A stretch of 64,000 nt of DNA from Spirogloea muscicola (lineage: Eukaryota; Streptophyta; Zygnematophyceae; Spirogloeales; Spirogloeaceae). The position numbers were made by a program, and so were the translations under genes. The notes below the pieces were generated by a model. It was not told where the DNA came from and searched no databases. It was given only the letters and a program-made list of their open reading frames with translations. The stretch lies in contig WELB01000008.1 in the NCBI GenBank assembly GCA_009602725.1, positions 307,355-371,354 on the forward strand, read 5' to 3'. Positions 1 through 16,700 of the stretch are shown one piece after another (positions within the stretch are counted from its first letter, which is position 1; each line of letters begins with the position of its first letter).

Positions 1-316
1 GAAGGACGGTGCGGGCCAGGTAGTGGGGCCGCTGCGCGATGCACCGGGTCAGCATGGCGGTTGCCAGCTGCATGTCGTTCAGCGTGTGCAGGCGGGCCGC
101 CGGCCGGAGGTGGTCCTGCAGCCGCCCCTGCAGCTGCTCCGCCACGAAGGCAGGTGCGCCCAGGGGGACGCCGAGGAGAGTGAGGCCCTCGGCCGGTGTC
201 TGGCAGCCCACGGGCAGGCCCAGGTGGGCTGGCAGGGGACCTGCCGGGGACCAGGCACAGCACTTGTCCGCCCTGATGTCCAGGCCGATCGCGCCCAGCT
301 GCACCTGGAGGGAAAG
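1..316 (-). mobile_element. LINE reverse transcriptase fragment (runs off left edge)
   Basis: Read on the minus strand, this is one open frame of about 105 residues resembling the post-catalytic part of a non-LTR reverse transcriptase. It has GLDIRADKCCAWSP, then LLGVPLGAPAFVAEQL (the usual 'VLGVPIG' block after the palm), then a thumb-like helical stretch ending HYLARTV. GC is high and no stop occurs. Upstream the similarity ends abruptly near 316, as in a truncated or rearranged copy; downstream it leaves the window. It probably belongs to the same lineage as the C-terminal endonuclease fragments elsewhere in the window, which is inference because no copy here joins the two parts. Confidence 0.65.
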
Positions 317-3300
317 TGAACCCCCCATATCTTTGGCAAGGTCGTAAGGATGCAATAACGTGGGGCGCCATCATCGGAGGCGTTGGAGCGCCGCGGCGCT
401 CCTCGTGCGGCTCGTGCGGCCCTCCGGGTGCGCCACCGCCTACGCCGCAAAAAATGCCGGGCCCGACCCGCAAATCCGCCTGCCCCGCTCGCAGCTTCCC
501 CCGCGGCCGCGGCCGCGGCTTCGGCGGCCCCTTGCGCCGACTGCGGCCAAGCTCGAAGCTGCGGCTTGTTGGCGACTCGCGCACGTGCCCAGAGAAAGAA
601 GAAAGTGGCACGTGCCCAGAGGTGGTGGCAGTCGCTGGGCAGACCCGCTCGGGATAAAGTGCACGCGAATATGGCGCAGGAGTGGCCGTGTACAAGGGCG
701 CTGGCGCACCTCTGTTGCCGTGTAGATGAAGGTTCGTGGGCTGGCCTCAATGGGCGTGATGCCCTTCCGAGGAGCTTTTCCCTTCAGCGAATGTGACTTG
801 CCTGGAGTTAGCCGCATTGTGGGAGGTTTATCATGGTAGGTGCTTTCTGATGTCCCAGCGCGGCCTCCAAGCCACCAGTCAATCTGGAAGCGCTGTTCTT
901 CTCTAAGCTCATGCACAGAGGTCATGCTTAGCGGCCAGCTCGCAGCCGTTCATTGGAGTCCACTTCCTGCACCAGTCGTTTGACCTCTGGCCGCTGATTC
1001 GGGGCAAATGAGGTTTGCATAGACGCCTCCCTTCCGCTGCTTGGCGTGTACATGGCCTGCTTTGCTGGCTCTTGTTGTAATGATTGCTGTTGATCGCCAA
1101 GCCCGGGCTGCCGGCGGAGCGAGGAAAAGCGGGGAAGGCAACGGGACGGAGCTGCACGGTAGAATTAGCAACGAGCAATTTCCTCACAGAGACTCGTAGC
1201 TGGTGTGCAAGTGGCCCGCCCCGCGCACGCGCCGCGTGACGCCGTTTGAGAGCGTGCCCGTCAACCACCGGTAGCCCGGGCGTACTCTGCGGCGACGGCT
1301 CCTTGGAAAGCGGCGCCGGGGCCTTCTGTCGACCGTGGCGGCCAGCCGTACGACGCCTGAGATGCGCCAGGAGCGTGGGCAAGATTCTTCCACTGAAAGA
1401 CTGAAAGACGCTTCCATGAGAGGGCGGTGGCTGGGAGAGGCCAGCAAAATGAATGAACAAAGCTTTAAGGGCTAGGGAATGAAAGGGGCCGCCGATGGCT
1501 GTGAGTGGATAGACAGATATGTAAGGCGGAATTGGGGGTAACCGATAACAGTGAAGAGAGTGGTGGCGAAAAGAGCTGTAAACCGCCAGCCCACTAGAGA
1601 ATGATGTGTGTATTGAGTTGTGGAGGGCGAAAGAGAGAGGGGGAGAGAGAAAGAGAGAAGCAGCCCAAATAGAAACAACTCATTGAGAGAGGCGATGGCT
1701 GTGATCGGCCAGCCCAAAAAAAAGTGAGCAGAAGAAGACGAATTCTTTCAGTAGGGGGCGTCATCTGTGAGTGGCCAACCCAGATAATGAATGAAGCTCT
1801 TCCGAGGGGAGCGAGACAAGTACAGCACGACCCTAGAAAGCCGTTGACAACGCAGTGACTTCTATTTGGAGATAGGAATCAGCCATGTAAGTGGCCTTCG
1901 CGTCCACAGCCCTTACCGTTTGTCTCTCCTTGTTCATCTGGGGCTTGGTGGCTTGACGTCCTGCAGCAGCTTGTGCAACAAGCGGTGTCTTGCTGGCTGG
2001 GGCAGCAGGGAAGCCGAATGCAATGCTACGGGATCTCTGGCCCTTGCACTGCACAAGCTCCACTACTGACTAGGAAAACACGAAAACTCTCACTTTGGCG
2101 CCTTTACTGCAATATGAGTAGAAGGAGGAGGTAGTGAGATACCTTCAGTGTTAAGTGATGGATAAAAGCTTCCATGCTTTGAGATCGTGAAGGAGGACCA
2201 AATTTGGGATCATTGCACACATTCATTTCACTTATAGTAATACAACTGATTTCATTAAAGTCTACAAAAATAAATTCTCAGAGGAACAGCAAAACTTGGT
2301 GTTTGCAGGTTCTGTGGACTTTAACGTTTCTCTTAATCATCATACTATACTTCAGATTAATCACTCGAGGAAAACCGTGAAGGATGTTCCTCAAAGCCAT
2401 TGTTTGTTAATATACGCCGAAATCTGGATGCTTCGAAAAGTACACATCAAACGTAACCCATACTTCTCGCTCTCATCAAACCGCTGATGATCTCTCCATT
2501 TCCAAGCAACGACTCTGGCATGTGCCCTCATCTGTTTGCCGGCCATGCCTTGACTGCCGCCTCAGGCTGTCGACATGGCAAGTGCTTCGGTTCTTTTTAT
2601 CTACGAGACTGACATGCAGCTGTGTCTGGATATTATTGACTGGCCATCTGTAGAAGCCACTTGCTTTGCTTGAGAAAATACGCTTCCCAAACCTTCACCA
2701 GTTGTCCTCTTTCTTGGGCCTGGCCTTCCAAAGCACATCGCCTCCTATGGAACGGCTTCTTCTTCATCAGAGAGAATAAGGTATTATGGTGCACATGAAG
2801 CAAAAGGAATACCAAGCCGAGCCAACATGCTTTTCATGCAGAACAGCGAAGAGATAGCAAAAGTGGGGCAAAACAGAGTGAAGCTCTAGGTTTAGAGGGG
2901 CTAAGGTTGCCGGGCGAAACACGGCTCCAACTTATGGAGAAGGCGTGCATGCGCTTGCAGCAAAAGGTTGGCCTAGCCAAGTAAGTGCACTGTTGTAGTG
3001 AAATGAAGATTCACAGGGGCTACGGTCATAGCACGAAAGCACAACTGAGGACGAACCCAGTAATCCTCCCCAGTCACTGTGTGTATTATCGTCTTGTCGT
3101 ATTGGCTTCCCTTTCAAATTCATGAGCACCTTGCGCCTTTCTTCTTTTCTTGCACATTCCCACGCTTTCGGACCTTGTTCACTCCTTTTGGGCTGGCCTC
3201 TCAACGCCATCCCCTTACTTTCAAAGTGCTGTTAGTTTCTTCAGAGCTGCCGCATACAGGGATGCGGGGGGGAAGCTTCACGTATCGACGGGCTTGCCGT

Positions 3301-3640
3301 TCGACCAAACGTCCCCTTTCTGACTGCATTCTCGAAAGGGGCAATTGCTGTAAAAAGAGAAATGATTTTTTCCTAGAGGTGCCAGGGCTCTAAGAGGAAG
3401 ACACGGCTCCAATGGAAGGGAAAGGCTGTGAGAGATTTAGTCCTAAGTCTTCTGATGTAAGGCAATGGCTGTGAGAGGCCAGCCCAAAAGGAATGGACAA
3501 GGTCCGAGTGTAGGTAGCTCAGCCAAACGGATGAAGGATTGTAACAAGCCAGCCCGGAAAAGTTTACAAGGTCCTTGAGGGCCGAGAAGCGCTGAAACAC
3601 ATAATCAAGCAAGTGTAGGATAATCACTTGGTAAGCCCTA
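317..3640. other. Gene-free repeat-derived stretch
   Basis: No convincing host gene was found. Positions 383-650 are GC-rich and contain two direct copies of GCACGTGCCCAGAG (581-594 and 608-621). Position 865-905 is an antisense piece of the LINE A tail. Positions 1430-1795 hold at least five degenerate copies of the GGCTG...CAGCC hairpin unit, and further copies lie at 3185-3215, 3465-3500 and 3535-3570. The part between about 1800 and 3100 is AT-richer, with only short unrelated open frames. Confidence 0.6.
1430..1795 (-). repeat. Cluster of LINE-tail hairpin units
   Basis: Four to five imperfect copies of a unit reading GGCTGTGAnnGGCCAGCCC lie within 370 bp, near 1432, 1490, 1575, 1690 and 1755. 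Each is followed by a short A-rich stretch and a word resembling 'gaatgaac'. The same unit sits in the 3' tails of the LINE copies elsewhere in the window, so these are probably overlapping remnants of several truncated insertions. Confidence 0.55.
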
Positions 3641-3649
3641 CTTAGCTGC

Positions 3650-3960
3650 CGCAATTCAAAAGACTAGCTGCCAGAACGCAGGTATAGCCAGAAGCCAGAA
3701 GCTGCCAAAAGCTGCAGCTAGAGCACCGCCAGCACGCAGATGCAAGGCGTGGACCATGGACCGTGGACCCGCTGGAGGGATATGGAAAGGCGATATACCT
3801 GCGGTAGCGGACCAGCGGCGTTGAAGTTGGCCTGCTCGCCCCGCCTGCAGGACACAGCGCAGCGCGCAAGGCGGGTCAACAGGTCTCGCCACTGGAATCT
3901 AGAAGCCCCGTGCACATCAGATGGCCAGTGGATTAAATTCGTCCCCTTCGTCGTCCGGAT
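3650..3960 (-). mobile_element. LINE C-terminal domain fragment
   Basis: The minus-strand translation is collinear with the last 100 residues of the LINE A protein at 57984-58889. Shared pieces include WRDLLTRLARCAV, a GEQANFNAAG block and an LAQV-YRL-SLQR block. Identity is low and the copy is interrupted, so it is an old decayed insertion. Confidence 0.6.
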
Positions 3961-4204
3961 GTGGCGTCTTTCGGCACCTTCGGACCTTGTTCCTTTTTTT
4001 GGGCTGGCCCATCACAGCCCCCGCCTCTTTGGAAGGAAGAAAGTGGCTCTGCCAAAAAGGGGCGAGATTTGCGAGCCGCCATCCCGAAAGAAATGGACAA
4101 TGTCCGAAGCGGCTGAGAAGCGCTTTCTTAAAGCTTTCCCGGAAACATGACAACTTAGTAACCTCTAATAAATCCATCTTATAATACATAAGCATCCTTT
4201 TCTA

Positions 4205-4480
4205 CTTAGGAGCCGCACGTCAGATTAGCAGCCGGGAAGCAATCCCCTTGACGAAAGCCAGAGGCCGCTGCTAGACCACGGCCAGCACGGAGATGCAAAG
4301 CGTGGGCCAATGAACCGCTGGAGGCGTATGGACAGGCGCATGCAAAGCACCTGCGTTACCAGGCCAGCGACGTTGAAGTCGGCCTGCTTGCCCCGCCTGT
4401 GGGACACGGCGCGTAAGAGGTCTAGCCACTCAAAGCCCGTGCACATCGATGGCCAGAAGAACGAACTCGTCCGCTTCCCA
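4205..4480 (-). mobile_element. LINE C-terminal domain fragment
   Basis: Minus-strand pieces such as FEWLDLLRAV, GKQADFNVAG and QVLCMRLSIRLQR match the same C-terminal segment as the copy at 3650-3960. The two lie in the same orientation about 250 bp apart and look like independent truncated insertions. This one also lacks the zinc-finger and endonuclease parts. Confidence 0.6.
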
Positions 4481-4499
4481 TGACTTCCTCAGAGGTACT

Positions 4500-5210
4500 A
4501 TGTTTGGTTTGTGCGCGAGGCGGGGTATCATCTGGCGATGGAGGTGTCCGGCATCATGAATGATCTCTACAAGGCGCCACAAGTCATACGTGCGGCGTCT
4601 GGACGTGGTGGCCACCCCCAGTGCGGTGGGCCTTGCTGCTCCTGGAAGTGGTACTCATTGACGCATACAAGGCTGGAGCACCCACGTCAAGCGTGTCTGC
4701 CTGGGCAACGTGCAGCGCGGAGTGGAAAAAGGAGAGGCACTACAAGGACCACCCACTAGGAGACCACTTTTATTCGCGCGCTATGGACATAAACTGTGGC
4801 TACGACATGAAATGGTCCTCCCTCGTCCAGCATCTGGCCAGACTGGTTGACGCGCGTCGTCCAAGTCGGGGGGCCAGCTTGGGCCCCACTAGCATTCCGC
4901 ATAGAATGCGGCTTCCCTTTATTTGCATCGCTCGCAAGCTCTGGCTAATCATCAGCGTGCAGGGCGCGCTCTCAGTCAGGTCACCGGCTTCCATGGCGGC
5001 ACTCTGGCTCCCCAAGTTCAGCTTGTCGGATTTGTATGTGCTCACCCGTGGGTACTATTGTTACCATGTTACCTTAGACACCTTACGTAGAATGAACACC
5101 TTACGTAGGGCTTCGTCTTATGTAGCATTGTTTATATTGCACTAGATTCTGCCTGAACAATGTACTGGCTTGGGTTTGCCTCCCCTTCATTGGGTTACTG
5201 AGTGTCTCGT
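4500..5210 (+). mobile_element. LINE C-subfamily 3' end (ORF end plus tail)
   Basis: The plus-strand frame from about 4621 reads the C-terminal region of the LINE protein: LLLEVVLIDAY, KKERHYKDHPLGDH, a WSSLVQHLARLV block, and the terminus KFSLSDLYVLTRGY. KKERHYKDHPLGDH corresponds to the KERKYSDHPVGDE segment of LINE A. The tail after it contains CTGCCTGAACAATGTACTGG, a word recurring near 22780, 24200 (minus), 26560, 27700 and 45960 (minus). The copy is 5'-truncated and divergent. Confidence 0.6.
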
Positions 5211-5214
5211 AGCA

Positions 5215-5340
5215 GCTTTGTTTCTGTTACTTAGCGCTTCCCCTGGCCCCCTTCTCGTACTCCGTTCATTCTTTTTCGGGCTGGTTGTTCCAGCCCCTAT
5301 TCTCAATGGGCGAGCACTTTCTTCTCCTTCATTTCGTGCG
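5215..5340 (+). mobile_element. LINE B-subfamily 3' tail
   Basis: A tail without its ORF. It runs from TTAGCGCTTCCCCTGGCCCC through the hairpin GGGCTGGTTGTTCCAGCCCC to CTCAATGGGCGAGCACTTTC. Near-identical tails occur at 23040-23180 and 23270-23400 (minus) and, split by another insertion, at 57957-59095. Confidence 0.6.
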
Positions 5341-5564
5341 CACCGCACGCCTTCTCTCCCTACCGGATGGTCCGCGTACTTGGCCCCTTTGCCACGAGCG
5401 GCGCTGCTGCATGCACTGGCTTCGCAGGAGAGAGCCCCAGATTGGAACGGTCAATCACGAACTGTTGTGATTACCACGTCGGCAACGATGGCCGGAAGGC
5501 TTCAAGCCTGCATGGCTGTGTGGGTCTAGTGCCGTCCGGCCCTTTTGGAATATGTCTACTATTT

Positions 5565-5890
5565 ATGGGCTGGCATTTTTCACAGCCCTCGCCCCCTGCG
5601 ACTGTCTATGTCCCTGCAGCGAAGAAGAAAGTGCTCGCCCATTGAGAATAAGCGCTTGCTTTGCACCGCCGCGCTGGTCGCGCCCTTGCAGCAGCCTCTG
5701 GCTTGCGCAGCGGGGTTGCTCTTCCTCCCCTCAGCTCATCTGACTTCCTACTGCTGACACGGGGGTATTGAGGGCGCCCTGTCTGCCTAGCCTTTGGCTC
5801 CGTCATGAACACCTGTATGCATCTGGCTGGCATTTCACAGCCGATTCTTTCATATCAGCAGCCGCTTTCTTTTCTGCAGAGCCACGATCA
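5565..5890 (+). mobile_element. LINE D-subfamily 3' end
   Basis: Near 5735-5772 the frame reads SSDFLLLTRGY followed by TGA, matching the SDL-LL-RGY terminus of the other LINE ORFs. The tail carries the hairpin GGCTGGCATTTCACAGCC (5823-5840), and another hairpin lies upstream at 5570. Bases 5695-5873 are about 95% identical to 27972-28148, and a third, more diverged copy lies at 51990-52070. This copy ends just upstream of the gyrase B 5' region. Confidence 0.6.
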
Positions 5891-5981
5891 GATAGAAGTC
5901 ACCACCATCTCCGCCCGTCAGCGCCCCCCTCGTCCCACAACGATATCTCACCGCTCCCTCACTCGGCGGCCGCGCGGCGGC

Positions 5982-6034
5982 TGCGGCGGCGGCGGCGGCG
6001 GCGTCGGCGGCGACNGCGGCGACGGCGGCGGCGG
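5982..6034. repeat. (CGG)n microsatellite upstream of gyrase B
   Basis: A GGC/CGG run interrupted by GTC and GAC triplets, about 105 bp upstream of the gyrase B start codon, with an undetermined base at 6015. Similar runs lie upstream of CNOT3, the RING-CH gene, the TMEM41 gene and the ion channel gene. Confidence 0.8.
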
Positions 6035-6138
6035 AGACGCGCCGGGCGGCGCTGGACCGCCGCCTTGCCGCCGAGCTTCGTATCGCGGACTTCGTTCGTC
6101 CAGTCCGCAGGCCGCGGCCCATGCTTTGACGACAGGCC

Positions 6139-11988
<5,850 letters not shown>

Positions 11989-13748
11989 AGAGATAGATTC
12001 TCTCTCATGTCCTATTAATTTGAAACTTGACGTCAGTCCTGCATGTTAGAACCTTCAAATGACCTCTGTAAAAGGGCGGTGCTTTGGTGGTAACCCACAG
12101 CATGCCTTACATCTTTAGTCATACTTCGATTTTCAGGTGAAGGTGACCAGTTGTGTCCAGTCAATGCATAGGTGTAGCCTGATTAGTGGGGTTCACTACT
12201 TGTCTCACCTTAGCAGATAATAGATAGCACTTATAACCTTCAAATGACAGATGAGGAACGATTCTTGAGTTGCTCATCAATGGATTTGTGTAACTGATGC
12301 GAGCATATGCCTCAAAACCAGAATCACTGGATCAATGATCTGCACCTTAAGCTTTTGTGTAAGAGAGCTTGTAGCAAGCCTTCACCACTGTGCTGCAGCT
12401 TGTAATGGTGACCAACAGTGGACATTGAGTGAAAAGGACATCATCTACTTCGGTGTTAGCATGGGGGCATATGTCATTCACGCGTAGCGCTCGCAGGTAA
12501 TTCTTGCCATTACCTGCGAGCAGGCCAACTGGGAAATCCAATTGCGGCGATGAGCTTCTCGATAATTGGCTCGGCATCCGGGCTGCCCATGAGCAGGAAG
12601 AGGGGTGATGAACAGGGACGACAACCTTGGTCATCGCCGCCATTGAAAGGTAGTGATGGTTGCTCATGAAACTCAATATTGGTCGATGACACAACCAGTG
12701 TGAGCATCAGCCAGGGCGTAGAGTAGAATGTGGCAAAGAGCTACGGTTGCTGCCTGCTTCGCCATCCACATAGAGCAGCATGTTCAATGAATGGCCCACA
12801 CCACTGCAATAAACAGCAGTCAGGGTGTCCAAAAGATGAGGCAGAGAGCGGAACATTGCTGCCTGCTTTGCCACCAATAGGAAGCAGCATCCTCGAAAGA
12901 AGGCCCACACCATTAAAACGGAATCGAACCCGACACATCCTTGTGCCAAAGCCCCAAGCTCTCTGCCCATGCTCGTGCCTGATCAGAAAATCATATTCAT
13001 TCTGGTAGACGGGCTACTCACTTGTGATCGTACATGTTGACTGGTAGACTGCAAAGAAATAGTAGTATCAGACTCGCAAGGGCTAGCCCACATCCTTTCC
13101 CCCTCTGCTGCTAGCATCACAAGAGCTAGCCTAGTACCTTGGCAACACGACTTCCATCACGAACCCCATCTCCCTAAGGTTGAACCCCATCTCTATGAGG
13201 TTGTGATAAGTGCGTCATCCGAAGGCCTCCGAGTCAACTCACAGGAGCTCATAATTAGTGCATGTTGCACTCCAATGCCTACACCCACATCACCTTGCCC
13301 TCGAGCAGGTCCACAATCACTCCCGCCGCTTGTACTAAGCCCAAAAATGCACGTCTGGTTTAGCATTGTGCCGTGGCTAGTCACCTGCACTTGAGCTCAA
13401 CTTTCTCCCTTGTCACCACTGAAGCCCAAGAGAGATGGTGCAACTCCTTCCCTTATCCTCTAAGCCGCATGCGTGCCCCAACGACAAGATCTCCCTCAAA
13501 ATGCCCAAGGCATGATGAGCTGTTGGCCAGCTCGAAGTTGGCCAGCCTAAGCAATCCTTCCTGCTGTCAGCATGAAGAGTACCATCTGCCGATGAAGAAG
13601 GTGCCAGGTGGACTTCCGAATATTGTGGTAATATGCTTTTGCCTTTCAATTTTGCCGCACATTTAGCGCGTGCAACATGTCAAAGGCGAGACAATAAATT
13701 ATACACGTCAAGATGGGAGTTGCCATCTGACGGGCCTCCTATGGATCC
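11989..13748. other. Intergenic region between convergent genes
   Basis: Contains the 3' flanks of gyrase B and CNOT3. No coding region could be supported. A dispersed repeat lies at 12347-12650. Two similar stretches of about 60 bp (12752-12807 and 12857-12915) both read TTGCTGCCTGCTT...GGCCCACACCA and form a diverged local duplication. The word AACCTTCAAATGAC occurs twice (12052 and 12236). Confidence 0.6.
12347..12650 (-). repeat. Dispersed repeat X, copy 1
   Basis: Two blocks match sequence near 48 kb. The minus-strand block near 12510-12600 reads GSPDAEPIIEKLIAA and FPSWPARR and matches 47838-47930 (plus). The block near 12347-12480 reads VVKACYKLSYT and matches 48555-48690 (plus). In copy 2 the blocks are separated by a minus-strand LINE copy. 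Both copies look coding-derived and decayed; the class of element is not recognised. Confidence 0.5.
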
Positions 13749-16700
13749 TCACACGAGCTCGTCCTCCAAGAAGCTGTACTCAAATGTAAACTCTGTCTTG
13801 ATGCGCTGACACCTGTGCAAGCAAATGACTATACATCAGCCAATGGCAGAAATGCTCTGAAACAGGAGCAGACTCCTAGCAGTTGATTAGACGTCAACCT
13901 GATCATGCATTTCCACTCAAATGAAGCCAAACAATACCAGAAGAAGACTTGGTCTGGTCTAGTCTATTTACTATGACTATAAGTATCAGATAGTAACTTC
14001 AATTGAGCCCATGTCCAGCCACAGAGAGACTTCCATATAACAGCATACTGTAGAGTAGAGGTCAACAAACAGTACTGATACTGACAAGCATAAGGTGGGC
14101 TACACTGATTGGTCACCTAGTTCGTCCAGTGGTGAGATCTTACTAAGGTGGCTGGCAAGCAAAATTCTACACAAAAAATATTGCAGTGGACCGAGTGAAC
14201 ATGTGTGCTATGACAGGCAATTGCACTCACCAGCCAGTCTGAGAGTCGTCGTGAACAATGTGAAAGTCAAAGTAGACATATGTACCCTGCTCGTACTCCT
14301 CCGTGGTATGCTTGGGCTCGTCATGCCGTTGGAACCATGTATTGTACTTCTTATGGTAGCGCCATGACTGACGCTTCAGCTCCTTGGCTGCTAGATACTG
14401 CTGGTACATACCCTGCAGGCCCGACCACAATGGCACAACATCTGTGAGATCTCACCAGCACCAAGCGCAGATAAAAGTAACTCAGCAGGAGGAGAGAATT
14501 TGCACATATTGGCCCCATAGACTCAAGATCGATTGCACTCACATTCTGTGTCCGCTGGCCTGTTTAACCTAAACCAGCTGCAGTGATTATTGCAGAGTAG
14601 CAACAGCCCCTGTCAAACGGTGACTGGCAAACCTGCTGGTAGTAGAAGGCGAAGAAGAGCACATCTGTGTCCAATCGCTCCCACAACTGCGGATTTTCCA
14701 CGATGCTAGCGGGCGCCTGCGGGTAGCTAGAGGGTGTTGCAGTGGGATTTCTCTGAAACAGCAACTGGATCCTGATCAAGACCAGTCCAGCAACAGAGCA
14801 ACTCTTGACAGCACAAGAATACACAGCACAAGAATGTCAATAAACAACATGCAGCAGATCAGCGATTGGGTATCTGTGGGTATCTCCTCAGACAGCTCAA
14901 TTTTTGGCTTTCCAGCTTACTGGCGTGTAGCTCCGTGGCCGCTCTGAGTCCTTGGCCTGCGGAATGTTACGAAATGCCGCCTCCAGTAGTCGCAGGTCCA
15001 CAATCTGATCCTGGTGACCATGCAGCGGCGGCATGGCTCCTGCCAGGCCAAAGCCGCCAGCATTCAAGCCCACTGTAGAGGTTGCTGGTGCTGACGACGA
15101 CGACGTGGAAGCTGCGGCAGCGGCTGGGTCCTCGCTGGGCCCCGGCTGCTGAGCCGGCTCCGGCGCAATGGGCTTCCGCCCAATGACGCCAGGGCCCCCG
15201 GAGAGGGCCGCCATGCCACTCTGCTGCACAGGGTTCAGTGACACCGGAGTGGAGTCCAGATGACTTAGACTGGAGCTCGTCGCCGACGGCAACTGCTGTG
15301 ACAAGGGAAGCTGAGCCTGCAGGGACAAGCGTAAGAGAAGCATCAGCTGCTTACACGTCATGTAATGACGATGCAACTGTACACACTTTCAAGTAATCCA
15401 ATCCCGTAAGATTACATGAAGTAACTGCTGCAACACTATCAACTGAGGAGCATAATTGAGCTAGTATGCATACCACAAGACTTGCATGTTACTCTGTTTT
15501 CTTGAGACTATGCTACGTATAGACGATATGAACATCAGGCTTCCAGATTTCAGACATTGTCACTCTACCGTGTCAGCCTTTGGGGTGTCATCGTGCAGAG
15601 AGAGTTTGCGGTCAAGTGAGGCAGTGATGTCGCCAATGTCCTCGCCCTGGCTTGCCTCCTGCTGGCTGGGGCCTTTCTCTGGCAGCATGTGCCGTTCGTC
15701 GGCGTCTGCAGCAAGCCCAATAGAAGTTGAGATATATGTTGGCAGCCAATGAATCAGTGCGGCCCTTACCTCATCTCTCAAGGGCTAAGTCTCTTGCACA
15801 TGGCCTCAGTATGCTCTTCAGTCCTGAGCTCAAAGTACGAAGCTGCTGAGTGCAGGTATCTGATAACAGCAAGTACACCATGTGATGTCCTGAAAATATG
15901 AGATCATCGGAGCTGCAGTCAACATCCTCAGAACAGGTTGGAGTTACCTGAGTGACGGTTCTTGTCAGCTTGGTCTGTAGAGCTGACTGCACCTGGTGGC
16001 TGCAATCCTGGGGGCTGCAGCACGGGCTGCTGTTGAGGCTGCGCATAAGCCTCGTGAAAGTCATCAATGGCTTGACCAGCGCATGCCCTTGTGACAATAT
16101 GTGCTTGCTTTCCAAGATTGACAGTGTCTTCTATGCAACTTGCCTAAATGCATTTCAATCAAGCTTGGAGTACCCACCTGCATGCTGACAGCCCCTGCTT
16201 GATGTTGCCCTTCTGCAGCCGCAGTGTCCTGCGTAACCGACTGCCCACTGTCTTGGGCCGCGCCTGCTGTGGCTGCTGCGGCCGCAGCGGCTGCGGCCAG
16301 CACTGTGGGCCCAACGCCCTGCTGCTGCACTTGCTGGAAGCGGGAAATGTACCGCTGCTTCTGGTCGGGCGCAATCTCCGTCCTCGCCGCTCCCGCCTGG
16401 AACTGCACCGGTAGCGATTGACAAGGTCAATTCAAAGGGCAGTGACTGACAAGCCCAGTCCTCCTTCATTATTGCTATGCCTGCACTGTAAAGCTCAAGC
16501 CTGCACGATTGTCATACTTGTCCTTGGCTTGACCAGAGCAGATGCATATAAGGCAGGAAGTAGATGAACTCTGGAAGTTCGTGCATGCACGCTAACAAGA
16601 TGGTAACCTCAAGCTTCTGCTTGGGCAAGGACACCCCTGTCATACAAACAATTTCAACGATTAGACTTGACTTGCTAATGAAGGGCTTGCAAGGCTCTTG

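Noticed and set aside
79-750. A long minus-strand open frame of 223 codons
   Set aside because: It is a GC-driven frame; the real LINE coding frame over 1-316 is a different one.
12880-12905. Second T-loop-like word (GGTTCGATTCC, minus strand)
   Set aside because: Stem pairing fails at the third base pair and no cloverleaf can be built around it.
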